The notes: generated by a model not told the origin, from the sequence alone. Positions 26,676 through 34,377 are shown, numbered from the stretch's first letter. The stretch is 64,000 nt of DNA from Candidatus Roizmanbacteria bacterium (GCA_016215445.1 JACRJL010000003.1:404924-468923); one strand, 5' to 3'. Made by a program: numbers and translations.

Positions 26676-27302
26676 TTATGTTAGCAAATCCTTAATTCTT
26701 TTTGTTAGCTTCTTTAGTGCTTTAAACCTATGGTTGATTTTATCGTGTTCGTTAAGGGTTAATTCGTCATAATATTTGTTAAATTCATCAACGATAAATA
26801 GAGCTCGGAAAGGGTAACCGTTCGTTGGTCTTCCGGTCGGTTTTTCAGAGATATGCCCTTTAATTTTTTCCTGTTCGAAAATAGTCTGGTCACCCTGCGA
26901 GGAGTCTCCAGGCATGAAAAATGTTACGCAGGTTTCAAGAAAAGCATTTCTTTTTGTGCCCGTACAACCCCGGAGGTTGAATAGGGTGTAATCTATTAAT
27001 TCCTGGTCGCCAGCTTCGTAACCAGGCCATCTTTTAGACTTTACCCCAGGACCATTATTAAGATAGGGGATTATTAGTCCCCCGTCGTCTGCAATAGTTG
27101 GTAAGCCAGTGAGTTTTCCGTAAAACTTTGCCTTTAACTCTGAATTTTCCCTAAAAGTCGTACCGGTTTCTTCGGGATCCTCCTCCACTCCAACGTCGTT
27201 TAAGGTAATAAGTTTAATATCTTTGTTTTCTAGTTCTTTTAATCCACTCCTTAATTCTTCAAGCTTGGCAGGATTGTGTGTCGCTATCAGTAGTTTTTTC
27301 AT
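26676..27302 (-). CDS. Ham1/RdgB-like non-canonical purine NTP pyrophosphatase
   Basis: 208 aa. It would hydrolyse ITP/XTP and deaminated dNTPs to monophosphates. 'LLIATHNPAKLEEL' at the N-terminus, 'TFRENSELKAKFYGKLTGLP' and 'IADDGGLIIPYLNNGPGVKS' match the family's nucleotide- and metal-binding segments. TATAAT on the minus strand (27314-27319) lies 11 bp before ATG. It leads a two-gene unit with serS and diverges from a region ending in a Maf-like gene, another nucleotide-cleansing candidate. Confidence 0.88.
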   Translation of the reverse strand: MKKLLIATHNPAKLEELRSGLKELENKDIKLITLNDVGVEEDPEETGTTFRENSELKAKFYGKLTGLPTIADDGGLIIPYLNNGPGVKSKRWPGYEAGDQELIDYTLFNLRGCTGTKRNAFLETCVTFFMPGDSSQGDQTIFEQEKIKGHISEKPTGRPTNGYPFRALFIVDEFNKYYDELTLNEHDKINHRFKALKKLTKRIKDLLT

Positions 27303-27375
27303 TTGATTAATAAATTATACAGTTTGATGCAGAAATAGACATTGATTTTTGGGCGAACTTTATCTAATATTGAAT

Positions 27376-27447
27376 ATGGAAGAGATTGGTTCTTACAATT
27401 TAAGCTTTACCGCCCTTTTTAGAGCGGTTTTTTTATTGGATAAATGA
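27376..27447 (+). CDS. Possible leaderless 23-codon ORF overlapping a terminator
   Basis: ATG 27376 to TGA 27445-27447 encodes MEEIGSYNLSFTALFRAVFL plus three residues. It follows TTGATT (27342-27347), a 17-bp spacer and TAATAT (27365-27370), so transcription would start at or near the ATG. Codons 12-20 form the terminator hairpin at 27409-27434. It may be a short hydrophobic peptide or only a decaying short RNA. Confidence 0.3.
   Translation: MEEIGSYNLSFTALFRAVFLLDK
27409..27434 (+). terminator. Intrinsic terminator
   Basis: Five-pair stem ACCGC/GCGGT (27409-27413 with 27424-27428) followed directly by a T-tract (27428-27434). No annotated plus-strand gene lies upstream except the short ORF at 27376, so it ends a short transcript between the Ham1-like gene and the Maf-like gene. 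Confidence 0.55.
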
Positions 27448-27466
27448 AGCACAGATATAAATTGCA

Positions 27467-27521
27467 ACGGGTTTTATACCCGTAGAGCGCACCCGCCGAC
27501 AACGGCGGGATTTTTTGTTAT
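27467..27521 (+). promoter_or_regulatory. Leader with two hairpins and U-tract abutting the Maf-like gene
   Basis: Hairpin one: ACGGG/CCCGT at 27467-27471 and 27479-27483. Hairpin two: a perfect seven-pair stem CCCGCCG-acaa-CGGCGGG (27492-27509) followed by six Ts (27511-27516). The hairpin ends 12 bp before ATG 27522. A terminator so close to a start suggests attenuation; TATAAA before the first hairpin could be the -10. Confidence 0.45.
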
Positions 27522-28358
27522 ATGAGGTCTGAATTTAAACCATTCGTACTCAATCCTTATGTAACCAGCAGTTCAATAAAACAACAGTTACTGACAAATG
27601 TCGGGTACAGATTTGTAAATAGCGGACAACTTGTGTCTGCCGTCGGTAATGCGGAAAAGAAAAACCCATTGATCATAAATGACAATGATCGTCAGAATCC
27701 AGTAGTCTTAGAAATTGCTCGTAGAAAGGCAGAAGGCTTGGCTAATCAATCACGCTTAATTGCCACGTTTGGCGGAGTTTATGTTCCTTTGGTTGTTAAC
27801 GACACGGTTTGGAACTTTAGTTTCAACCATGGACAGGATAAAACAAGAACTATCATCAATAAACCAGAGAACGAAGAAGATGTCGAAACCTTAAAGCAAT
27901 TTTATCAAGATGCAAGGGGTGCTTTGGTGTATTCATCGGCTGGTTTATGCGTAGCAACTCCAGACACAGAAAATCCCATTCCTTATTCAATGCTCACTAA
28001 ATTAAGGATCGGGCAGTGGTTGGGGAATGTCCCGGAAGATTATCTACCTGTCCCAAGTTTTTCTTTAGGAATAGACATTATCACCGCCTTGAAACAAGGA
28101 TATATAGATCCTCACGGGGAGATGAAATTTGAGCTGATTTTTTTTGATGATACAGAAACTGCCCATATCAAAGGTTTAAAAATTCCTATAAGAAGACAGT
28201 TAAATTTTGAAATGAGGTTACCTTATTTTGGAACAGACGACAACTTATCAATTATCAAAAGTCTAAGTAGCGGAATTATTCCACCGGAGATATTTGAAAG
28301 TGAAAAACTAAAATTAGTAAAACAAAAAAAATATGTATTTACTCAATCAAGAAGCTGA
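27522..28358 (+). CDS. Maf-like nucleotide pyrophosphatase, divergent
   Basis: 278 aa. I read a Maf-like layout: 'FVLNPYVTSSSIKQQLL' for the usual LASxSPRRxxLL, 'NPVVLEIARRKAEGLANQ' for the conserved A..KA, 'LVVNDTVW' for the DTVV metal site, and 'KPENEEDVETLKQF' for the KP.....A.. segment. Maf enzymes cleave non-canonical NTPs. The SxSPRR arginines are replaced and the protein is 80 aa longer than usual, so activity is uncertain. Its stop overlaps lysS by 12 bp. Confidence 0.45.
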   Translation: MRSEFKPFVLNPYVTSSSIKQQLLTNVGYRFVNSGQLVSAVGNAEKKNPLIINDNDRQNPVVLEIARRKAEGLANQSRLIATFGGVYVPLVVNDTVWNFSFNHGQDKTRTIINKPENEEDVETLKQFYQDARGALVYSSAGLCVATPDTENPIPYSMLTKLRIGQWLGNVPEDYLPVPSFSLGIDIITALKQGYIDPHGEMKFELIFFDDTETAHIKGLKIPIRRQLNFEMRLPYFGTDDNLSIIKSLSSGIIPPEIFESEKLKLVKQKKYVFTQSRS

Positions 28359-30647
28359 AACAATACCAGCTAATTCGATTTTTCCACCACAGTATTTTTG
28401 AATGAGTTCGATGCTTTCTTTCAAAGACTGCTCCACTTGAGTTCTTGTAATGTCATAAATACCGTCAATATTTAATATTATATTTTTTGTGTTTTCTGTA
28501 ACAGCGGTTCTTTGAGCGTCGCGATAGTTAAAGTAAATATTGTATCCACCTTCCTGATCAAAGTAGGCAAGATCAGTTTGTTTATATTTAGTAGATTCTT
28601 TATCTCCTAAAAGCAAAATTTCCTCTCCTGGTTTTGGAAATCTTAAAACTGTTGGAAATTTTAGTTTGTCATAGTCGAATGCACCTATTGACACCCTATG
28701 TTTCATAACAATCAGGTTATAGGCGTCGACGCAAGTATTAATTTCGTATAATCCTTTTTTCAAAGCGATCCTTCGAAGCAACGCTTCGGGCGAAGGCCTT
28801 TTTGAGTGCCAGTCGAGACCCATTTCTTTGTAAAGTTTTCTATAGGTAATAATCTCAGGATAAGAACCGATTAATTCATTGGTTAGATTAGATTGGGATT
28901 GGACAAATTTACTGATTTCCGAAGATAAGTCAGGGCTCGATTTTTTAATGTTAATATTTTTAATGACGGCAATTCCTATATTGATCGACGGATATTTTTT
29001 AGCCATGGTAGTGTCGATAGAAAAGACTTCTGGATTATTAAGAGTCGGGAACAGGTGAGAGGTTTTTGTTTCTTTTGTTTCTCCGCTTTTATAAATTTGA
29101 TCTAGTACTTTTTTTATTCCAAGTTGCTTTATCAGGTCACCTGCTTTAGGGCCGAATGATTTTCCTGTCAGACTATTATAGAAAACAGCAAAAGCTTCTC
29201 TTGGTTGAATGTCTGTTTGTTTGATAGTTTTAAAGACAATTTGTTGCGGATCCCCTACTTGTTTTTCAAGATTAACGCTGAGTAATTTTAGGAAGTTTTT
29301 TTGTTTCTCATTAGGTCTGAAAACTTTTTGTTGTACAGAAACTTTTTCCTCGGAATATACTTCAAGATAAATTTTTCCGAATTTAATTCTTTCTTCTAAA
29401 ATTTTAATCTCTTCATCAATCAATTTACCTTTTTTTTGATTTTCAAAAAAAAGGGTCAGGTTATTTTTTTTTGTTTTAAGTAAATTAAAAACGGTTCTAA
29501 ATCGTGGAAGAAATAATCTTTTTTTCGGCAAGGGGCTGACTTCAGAAAGTTCTATAATTCTGGCAAAATCAGCAGTGACTTCTCCGGCCTTTTTTTCGGG
29601 AATATTATTTTCCAGTTTCAAAAAGTAAGATTCAAGACAGCGGTCATAATCGTCAAAAAGGTTGGGTATTGTATCGCCATAAGGATTAAAATCTAGATGA
29701 GTTGATATAGGTGTTCTTACCTGCATGAAGCGGAATACTTCCGGAGGAAGAATTTGTGAAACTTCTTTTGCCGAAGAGCCAATACCTTTTGATGAGGACA
29801 TTTTTTTACCGCCAATAGTGAACCATTCATAACCACCCATCGCATCAGGTGGTTCAGTTTTAAGAATCTCTTTACAAAAATGGACGGCCATATCATAGGA
29901 CCCACCTTTTGACATATGGTCTTTGCCGGAGGATTCGATTGTGACTCCGATCACTTTCCAGTGGGCGGGCCAATCCAGTTTCCAGGGCAGTTTTCCATTT
30001 TCCATTTTTGGTTCGACCTTACCTTCATGACTACACCCTTTTGCCCATTCAACCGCCTTTGGTTCACAACGGTAATAAACAAATTCACCATCCCACTTAT
30101 ATACATTAGTGGTTCCTATTTTCCCGCATTTTTCGCAGATTGGATTATAAGGAAACCAATTGGGAGAGCGTTCTGCCTTGGCGACTGTTTTGTAGATTTC
30201 CCTTATCTTATCAGCCTTATTTAAAAACAGTTTGACGATTTCATCCATCTTCCCTGACCTATAAAGTTCGGACGACCAGATTACTTTTGGGTAGCAGTTG
30301 AGAGAGTTAAAAACTTCAATAAATTCCTTAGCATAATATTCGGCAAAAGATTTAAACCCTGGTTCTGGTGACGGAATTTTATAAAGAGGAAAACCCATAT
30401 ATTTTTCCCATTTATCTTTGTCGAGATAAGTAGGTAGTCCGTCCATAGGATCCATATCGTTGAAAACGTAAGATGACTTTGCATTGACGCCGATTTCTTT
30501 CAAAGCTTTATAGATCAGATCGTGGACAATGACACCACGGAGGGATCCGACATGGATTCTTCCCGAGGGCGTCTTCATATCGTCGGCCCATTCCAAAGGG
30601 AGATTCCTATCTTTAAATTTTTTCGCTTGTCTGTCAACCCAAATCAT
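28347..30647 (-). CDS. lysS: Class I lysyl-tRNA synthetase fused to a C-terminal B3/4 domain
   Basis: 766 aa. Residues 1 to about 520 are an archaeal-type class I LysRS: 'TPSGRIHVGSLRG' (HIGH-like, 27-39), a 'CEKCGK' zinc element at 171 and 'KKMSSSKG' (KMSKS, 281-288). Residues ~542-766 (28350-29024) match the solo B3/4 family related to the editing region of PheRS-beta: 'ALLRRIALKKGLYEINTCVDAYN', 'VSIGAFD' and 'YRDAQRTAVTENTKNIIL'. It is the third gene of a T-box-led operon, 20 bp after the deacetylase gene. The junction is a continuous frame with no sign of frameshift. Confidence 0.9.
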   Translation of the reverse strand: MIWVDRQAKKFKDRNLPLEWADDMKTPSGRIHVGSLRGVIVHDLIYKALKEIGVNAKSSYVFNDMDPMDGLPTYLDKDKWEKYMGFPLYKIPSPEPGFKSFAEYYAKEFIEVFNSLNCYPKVIWSSELYRSGKMDEIVKLFLNKADKIREIYKTVAKAERSPNWFPYNPICEKCGKIGTTNVYKWDGEFVYYRCEPKAVEWAKGCSHEGKVEPKMENGKLPWKLDWPAHWKVIGVTIESSGKDHMSKGGSYDMAVHFCKEILKTEPPDAMGGYEWFTIGGKKMSSSKGIGSSAKEVSQILPPEVFRFMQVRTPISTHLDFNPYGDTIPNLFDDYDRCLESYFLKLENNIPEKKAGEVTADFARIIELSEVSPLPKKRLFLPRFRTVFNLLKTKKNNLTLFFENQKKGKLIDEEIKILEERIKFGKIYLEVYSEEKVSVQQKVFRPNEKQKNFLKLLSVNLEKQVGDPQQIVFKTIKQTDIQPREAFAVFYNSLTGKSFGPKAGDLIKQLGIKKVLDQIYKSGETKETKTSHLFPTLNNPEVFSIDTTMAKKYPSINIGIAVIKNINIKKSSPDLSSEISKFVQSQSNLTNELIGSYPEIITYRKLYKEMGLDWHSKRPSPEALLRRIALKKGLYEINTCVDAYNLIVMKHRVSIGAFDYDKLKFPTVLRFPKPGEEILLLGDKESTKYKQTDLAYFDQEGGYNIYFNYRDAQRTAVTENTKNIILNIDGIYDITRTQVEQSLKESIELIQKYCGGKIELAGIVSAS

Positions 30648-30667
30648 ATAAGTTTATAAAGTAAATC

Positions 30668-31663
30668 TTAACTAAAACCGTTGAGAAATGCCACTACATT
30701 GTCTCCGAGAAGCTTTGTATTATAGCCACCTTCTTGGACAATTAACGCGGGCAGTCTCAAGGAATTTATAGTTTTTGCCATTTTTTTAAAATAGTTAGTC
30801 GTCAATTTAAATCCGCCGATCGGATCGTCTTTGTGGGTATCTTGGCCAAAGGCTATAATCAAATATCTGGGTTTAAAATCTTTTATTTTTACGACGGCTT
30901 TTTCCAAGGTTTTTTGATAAAGATCATTGGCTGTTCCTTTAGGAAGAGGATAGTTAATATTTTTTCCTTCTCCTTTTCCAATTCCCTTTTCGTCGGAAAA
31001 TCCCGTAAAGAAGGGGAATTTCCAGTTAGGGTCAGCGTGGATGGAAACTGTCAGTACGTCTCCCCGATCATAAAAAATATTCTGGGTTCCATTACCATGA
31101 TGAAAATCTATATCTAAAATAGCAACTTTTCCATCTCGACTAAGATGTTCGGCAGCGATTGACGTGTTATTCAAATAACAATAACCTCCCATTTTCGCTT
31201 TTTCAGCATGATGTCCTGGAGGACGACAAAGAGCATAACCGACTTTTATCTGATTAGTTTTTATATCAGTTGCCAATTCATAAGCCAAAGAAGAAGATTC
31301 AAGAGCAATTTCGAAAATCCCCTTATACATTGGTGTGTATAGATCAAAAGAATATTTTCCTAATCGAGCTAAAGGATTTATCAATCTTTTGTTTTTGTTT
31401 AAATCATTATAAGGAAAAACTGATGGGTATGAATAAACTGACCAATTTTTTATAAAATCGATGTAATTTTTGTCGTGAACTACTTCGATTAATCGAAGTG
31501 GAACACGTTTCGTTAATTTACTGATTTTAAACCCGTTGACTATCAAACTTTTTTTTATATTTTCTACGCGTGACGGGATTTCGGAATGCGGATCTTTCTC
31601 GCCGTTAAAAATTTCATAACCGGGGACATGGGAAAGGTGTCTCTGAGAATAAAGAATTTTCAT
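30668..31663 (-). CDS. Histone-deacetylase-superfamily amidohydrolase
   Basis: 331 aa zinc hydrolase of the HDAC/AcuC/acetylpolyamine amidohydrolase family, which removes acetyl groups from lysines or amines. Catalytic elements are present: 'CRPPGHHAEKAKMGGYCYLN' (His-His pair), 'DIDFHHGNGT' (zinc Asp and His), 'FGQDTHKDDPIGG' (second zinc Asp) and 'EGGY'. It overlaps the acetyltransferase gene by ATGA, so the two are translated together. Bacterial substrates range from acetyl-CoA synthetase to acetylated polyamines; none can be assigned here. Confidence 0.9.
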   Translation of the reverse strand: MKILYSQRHLSHVPGYEIFNGEKDPHSEIPSRVENIKKSLIVNGFKISKLTKRVPLRLIEVVHDKNYIDFIKNWSVYSYPSVFPYNDLNKNKRLINPLARLGKYSFDLYTPMYKGIFEIALESSSLAYELATDIKTNQIKVGYALCRPPGHHAEKAKMGGYCYLNNTSIAAEHLSRDGKVAILDIDFHHGNGTQNIFYDRGDVLTVSIHADPNWKFPFFTGFSDEKGIGKGEGKNINYPLPKGTANDLYQKTLEKAVVKIKDFKPRYLIIAFGQDTHKDDPIGGFKLTTNYFKKMAKTINSLRLPALIVQEGGYNTKLLGDNVVAFLNGFS

Positions 31664-32694
31664 GATTTTTTATTGTATAAATTTATAATTTGTTTTATTA
31701 CCTCTGGTGAATACAAGTTGACTATATTTTCTCGCGGTAAGACGGCTACGGCAAAATCTCTCAAAAATCTAAAAGGTATTCCTCTATCTTCTAAGGATTG
31801 TTTCTCAAATACAGAGTTGCCTGATGCGCCGTCAACAACAGCCACATTATAAGAAAGAATTTGAGAAACCCCCTCTGTTTTTGGAATGATGAAGCCTGTA
31901 GAAGCTCCTATTGCTGTCGAGGTAGAAGAGGTGTTAAACTCCGCGGCAATTACTGTTGTTGAAGCGTCCTGGGAATAGTAAGTGTCGCTTAATACTTGGG
32001 CGACTAAACCGGCGACAGTTGCCGTACATAGTCCGCGACCCTCATAACCGTCAGTCGTACTATATTCCGTGGTTTCAATATATTTAATTCCGGAAAACTC
32101 CATTGCTTCGGCAGTACTGGCGGCAACAATTTTACCTGTATTAGTATCCCTTATGGCGCTAAACCAGAGATCTTCTTGTTTGGATCCAATCGATTCGATA
32201 AAATTTGTAATCTGATCTCTAGTCCAGCCAAAGCGTTCCCATAAGGCAAATAGATCTTCTTGATCGTTTGCTTGCAGTTGGTTGGTTAAATTAAATCCAT
32301 CGGGAATGGCTTTTATTTTTTCCAAAGGCGTTTTATGATTGTTTCTGTTTTCAATTAAGTTTTGAATATTTACGCCTTGAGGAGGGGAATCATGGTAATT
32401 TTCACCCAAGAAAACAATTGCCGAGTTGTCATCTGTCACCAAGTCCATAGGTATAACTGCTTCTATTGGCAAACCTGTTTGTTTCGCTTGAGTCAAAACA
32501 TCATTCGAGCATAAGCTTCTCAAGACAACTCTTCTGTAACCATTAGATGAATCTTTCAATTTCTTGAATCTAGAACTTAGTTCTGAAATTGTGTTAACCG
32601 GACTATCTAAAGTCTGGTATAGTCTGGAAAACGTTCTTGGTTCCGCTTCACCTGGTTTTCCGACACTTGTATTGATATTTTCAGTTCCGGCCAT
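31660..32694 (-). CDS. GNAT-like acetyltransferase, first gene of a T-box operon
   Basis: 344 aa. The acetyl-CoA site is suggested by 'YEGRGLCTATVAGLVAQVL' (R/Q-x-x-G-x-G/A). The run 'STAEAMEFSGIKYIETTEY' before it and the C-terminal strand pattern recall AblB-type beta-lysine acetyltransferases, but this is from memory and not firm. The ATG lies directly after the terminator T-tract of the leader; GAGGA within the terminator stem is the likely ribosome-binding site. It overlaps the deacetylase gene by ATGA. Confidence 0.6.
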   Translation of the reverse strand: MAGTENINTSVGKPGEAEPRTFSRLYQTLDSPVNTISELSSRFKKLKDSSNGYRRVVLRSLCSNDVLTQAKQTGLPIEAVIPMDLVTDDNSAIVFLGENYHDSPPQGVNIQNLIENRNNHKTPLEKIKAIPDGFNLTNQLQANDQEDLFALWERFGWTRDQITNFIESIGSKQEDLWFSAIRDTNTGKIVAASTAEAMEFSGIKYIETTEYSTTDGYEGRGLCTATVAGLVAQVLSDTYYSQDASTTVIAAEFNTSSTSTAIGASTGFIIPKTEGVSQILSYNVAVVDGASGNSVFEKQSLEDRGIPFRFLRDFAVAVLPRENIVNLYSPEVIKQIINLYNKKS

Positions 32695-32743
32695 AAAAAA
32701 ACGTCCTCGAAAAATTAGTAACGATACTAATCTTTCAAGGACG
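32695..32743 (-). terminator. T-box terminator hairpin
   Basis: Long stem CGTCCTTGAAAGATTAGTA against TACTAATTTTTCGAGGACG with a tiny loop, then seven Ts ending at the operon ATG. It includes the GAGGA that probably serves as ribosome-binding site, so folding could block both transcription and translation. Confidence 0.85.
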
Positions 32744-32949
32744 CATTTATGCGCGGTACCACCTTGATTTATTTCAGCTTATATTCTGTTTCGTCAACAG
32801 ATTTCGACCGAAAACACTTGGCAGAATGTTCTGCTTAAAGCTGTAACAGGCTTTTCCCGTCGGGGTCTAATTTCCAATTTGGATTTCTTCCCGAGACTGC
32901 GAAGGTCTTGCCCGCCGAATCGGTGGGGTCCTTCGTGAACGTCTTTAGA
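32695..32949 (-). promoter_or_regulatory. T-box riboswitch leader (transcription attenuation)
   Basis: On the minus strand the leader contains the T-box core TGGTACCGCG (32752-32761) inside an antiterminator (32737-32765: AAGG...CCTT outer and GCGC/GCGT inner pairing). This competes with a long terminator (32702-32743 plus seven Ts at 32695-32701). Upstream are several hairpins: a Stem I-like element closed by AGAC/GTCT, with an internal loop holding AAG (32907-32909, a lysine triplet) as candidate specifier, then small hairpins. Stem I is much shorter than usual. Uncharged tRNA would favour expression of the acetyltransferase-deacetylase-LysRS operon. Confidence 0.88.
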
Positions 32950-32955
32950 AATTTA

Positions 32956-32983
32956 ATTATAAAGCAAAATTATTTAATATCAA
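32956..32983 (-). promoter_or_regulatory. Promoter of the T-box operon inside the 3' end of greA
   Basis: Minus strand TTGATA (32978-32983), 16-bp spacer, TATAAT (32956-32961). The -35 box lies within the last greA codons. The predicted start is near 32949, giving a leader of about 255 nt. Confidence 0.65.
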
Positions 32984-33428
32984 CTATTTTATATTTTATT
33001 TTACCGGCCGGAATTTCAACCTCGACCAAATCGCCGACTCTCTTGCCGACCAAAGCGTGTCCGATAGGCGAAGTATGGGAAAGTTTTTTATTCATTGGGT
33101 CAGCTTCGAACTCTCCGACTATCTGAAACATTTCCTGTTTTCCTTCAGCTTCAACAATGACAGTTGTTCCGACTTCAACCGTGTGGCTGCCATTGTGATT
33201 TTCTACGACCTCGACGGTTTTAAGAATTTCTTCAATCTCCTGGATTCTTCCTTCGACAAAAGCCAGTTCTTCCTTGGCTGCCGTATACTCGCTGTTTTCC
33301 GATAGATCTCCCATAGATCGCGCTTTATGCAATCTTTCTACAGCATAAGGTCTTTTGGCTTTTGTCAATTCCTCGAGTTCTTTTTTTAGACTTTCATATC
33401 CTTCTTTTGTCAGTTGATTGGTTTTCAT
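32970..33428 (-). CDS. greA: Transcription elongation factor GreA
   Basis: 152 aa, full length. The N-terminal coiled coil with the acidic tip ('GDLSENSEYTAAKEE') enters the RNA polymerase secondary channel to trigger cleavage of backtracked RNA. The C-terminal FKBP-like domain shows 'SPIGHALVGKRVGDLVEVE'. A hairpin with a U-tract lies just upstream of the start (see leader feature). Its 3' end contains the -35 box of the T-box operon. Confidence 0.96.
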   Translation of the reverse strand: MKTNQLTKEGYESLKKELEELTKAKRPYAVERLHKARSMGDLSENSEYTAAKEELAFVEGRIQEIEEILKTVEVVENHNGSHTVEVGTTVIVEAEGKQEMFQIVGEFEADPMNKKLSHTSPIGHALVGKRVGDLVEVEIPAGKIKYKIVDIK

Positions 33429-33482
33429 ATCTTAAAAAAATAACCCCGCATAACTTGGGGATTTGATGATAAAATATTACTA
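33429..33482 (-). promoter_or_regulatory. greA leader with terminator-like hairpin
   Basis: On the minus strand a TATAGT-type -10 near 33478-33483 is followed by CCCC-(9-nt loop)-GGGG (33444-33460) and a T-rich tract including seven Ts (33434-33440), ending 5 bp before the greA ATG. The stem has only four strong pairs, so termination would be partial. Confidence 0.4.
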
Positions 33483-33508
33483 TAAATTGGTTGTAAAGTC
33501 AAATTATC

Positions 33509-33581
33509 GGTCCCATCGTCTAGCGGTTTAGGACATTAGCTTCTCATGCTAAGAACACCGGTTCGAATCCGGTTGGGATCA
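33509..33581 (+). tRNA. tRNA-Glu (anticodon CTC)
   Basis: 73 nt cloverleaf: acceptor GGTCCCA with TGGGATC, discriminator A; D-arm with TAGCGGTTTAGGA; anticodon stem TTAGC/GCTAA around loop TTCTCAT giving CTC; T-arm CCGG-TTCGAAT-CCGG. CCA is not encoded. It stands alone between greA (-) and the kinase-like gene (+), with no obvious terminator after it. Confidence 0.95.
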
Positions 33582-33619
33582 CATAGATAAAACTTATGGA
33601 AGCCCCATATGACAATGCG

Positions 33620-33648
33620 TTGAATATCTTATAGTTGTTTGATATACT
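33620..33648 (+). promoter_or_regulatory. Promoter of the kinase-like gene
   Basis: TTGAAT (33620-33625), 17-bp spacer, TATACT (33643-33648), then 9 bp to ATG 33658. This places the transcript start at or next to the start codon. Confidence 0.5.
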
Positions 33649-33657
33649 CGTCAAATT

Positions 33658-34344
33658 ATGGAATTTTTTAGTCGTTCGCCTTCGACAATTATCATACCAG
33701 TAGATTCGATTGAAAATTGGCGTGAGCAATTTTTACAAAGACTGAGAGATAAAACAAAATTATCGCTGGTAAGACAGACAGGGTCTTCTACTTCAAAAGA
33801 TTTATATATCGACCGCAATAGAAAAGAAGCGTTTTTGGTTATTATTGATCTCAGTAGTCCAAATCATAAACGTCAAGTACAAAGTCAAATTGAATTCTAC
33901 GAAAGGTATTCCCGAGACCGCGTATTTACTTCCGTTGTTGTTCCTATGACCTCCAAGTTAGTTATGAAATATAGAGATCGAGAGGAGAATGTTGGAATGA
34001 GTCAGGATTATTATGGAACAGACTTACGTGAATTTAGAAATAAGCGCGGAAAAATTTCAGATGACCAAATAGAAGAATTTGTAAATAATTACCAAAGACT
34101 TATTGATCATACGGGTTACTCCCACGGGGATCTGTTTTTAAGCATGGGAGTTGCACCTGTTGTGCAATGGGAACATATCCGCATGGGAAACAAGGGTCTA
34201 AAACTGATTGATTATAACGGACAAGGTGGAAATATTACCGTAGGTCCAGAACGCTATTCACCCATGGATCCAGACTATAGTACCATTCGTAACCAAGAGC
34301 CAAATGCATTAAGAGTTGCCTTGAAACATTTTGTTAATAGGTAA
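33658..34344 (+). CDS. Kinase-like (APH/protein kinase fold) protein, uncertain
   Basis: 228 aa. The C-terminal half has 'GYSHGDLFLSMG' (155-164) and, after 26 residues, 'LKLIDYNGQG' (181-190), the spacing of the catalytic HGD and metal-binding D-x-G motifs of aminoglycoside-phosphotransferase-like kinases. The Asn that normally follows HGDxxxx is absent and no glycine-rich loop is clear, so it may be a pseudokinase. It lies 33 bp before a HAD-family gene, suggesting a phosphorylation-related pair. Confidence 0.4.
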   Translation: MEFFSRSPSTIIIPVDSIENWREQFLQRLRDKTKLSLVRQTGSSTSKDLYIDRNRKEAFLVIIDLSSPNHKRQVQSQIEFYERYSRDRVFTSVVVPMTSKLVMKYRDREENVGMSQDYYGTDLREFRNKRGKISDDQIEEFVNNYQRLIDHTGYSHGDLFLSMGVAPVVQWEHIRMGNKGLKLIDYNGQGGNITVGPERYSPMDPDYSTIRNQEPNALRVALKHFVNR

Positions 34345-34377
34345 GTTGAAATTACATAAAATAGGTATAATGCAAAT

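Noticed and set aside
32560-33130. Plus-strand open frames opposite the T-box leader and greA
   Set aside because: They run antisense to a clear RNA leader and a conserved gene, and have no recognisable protein features.
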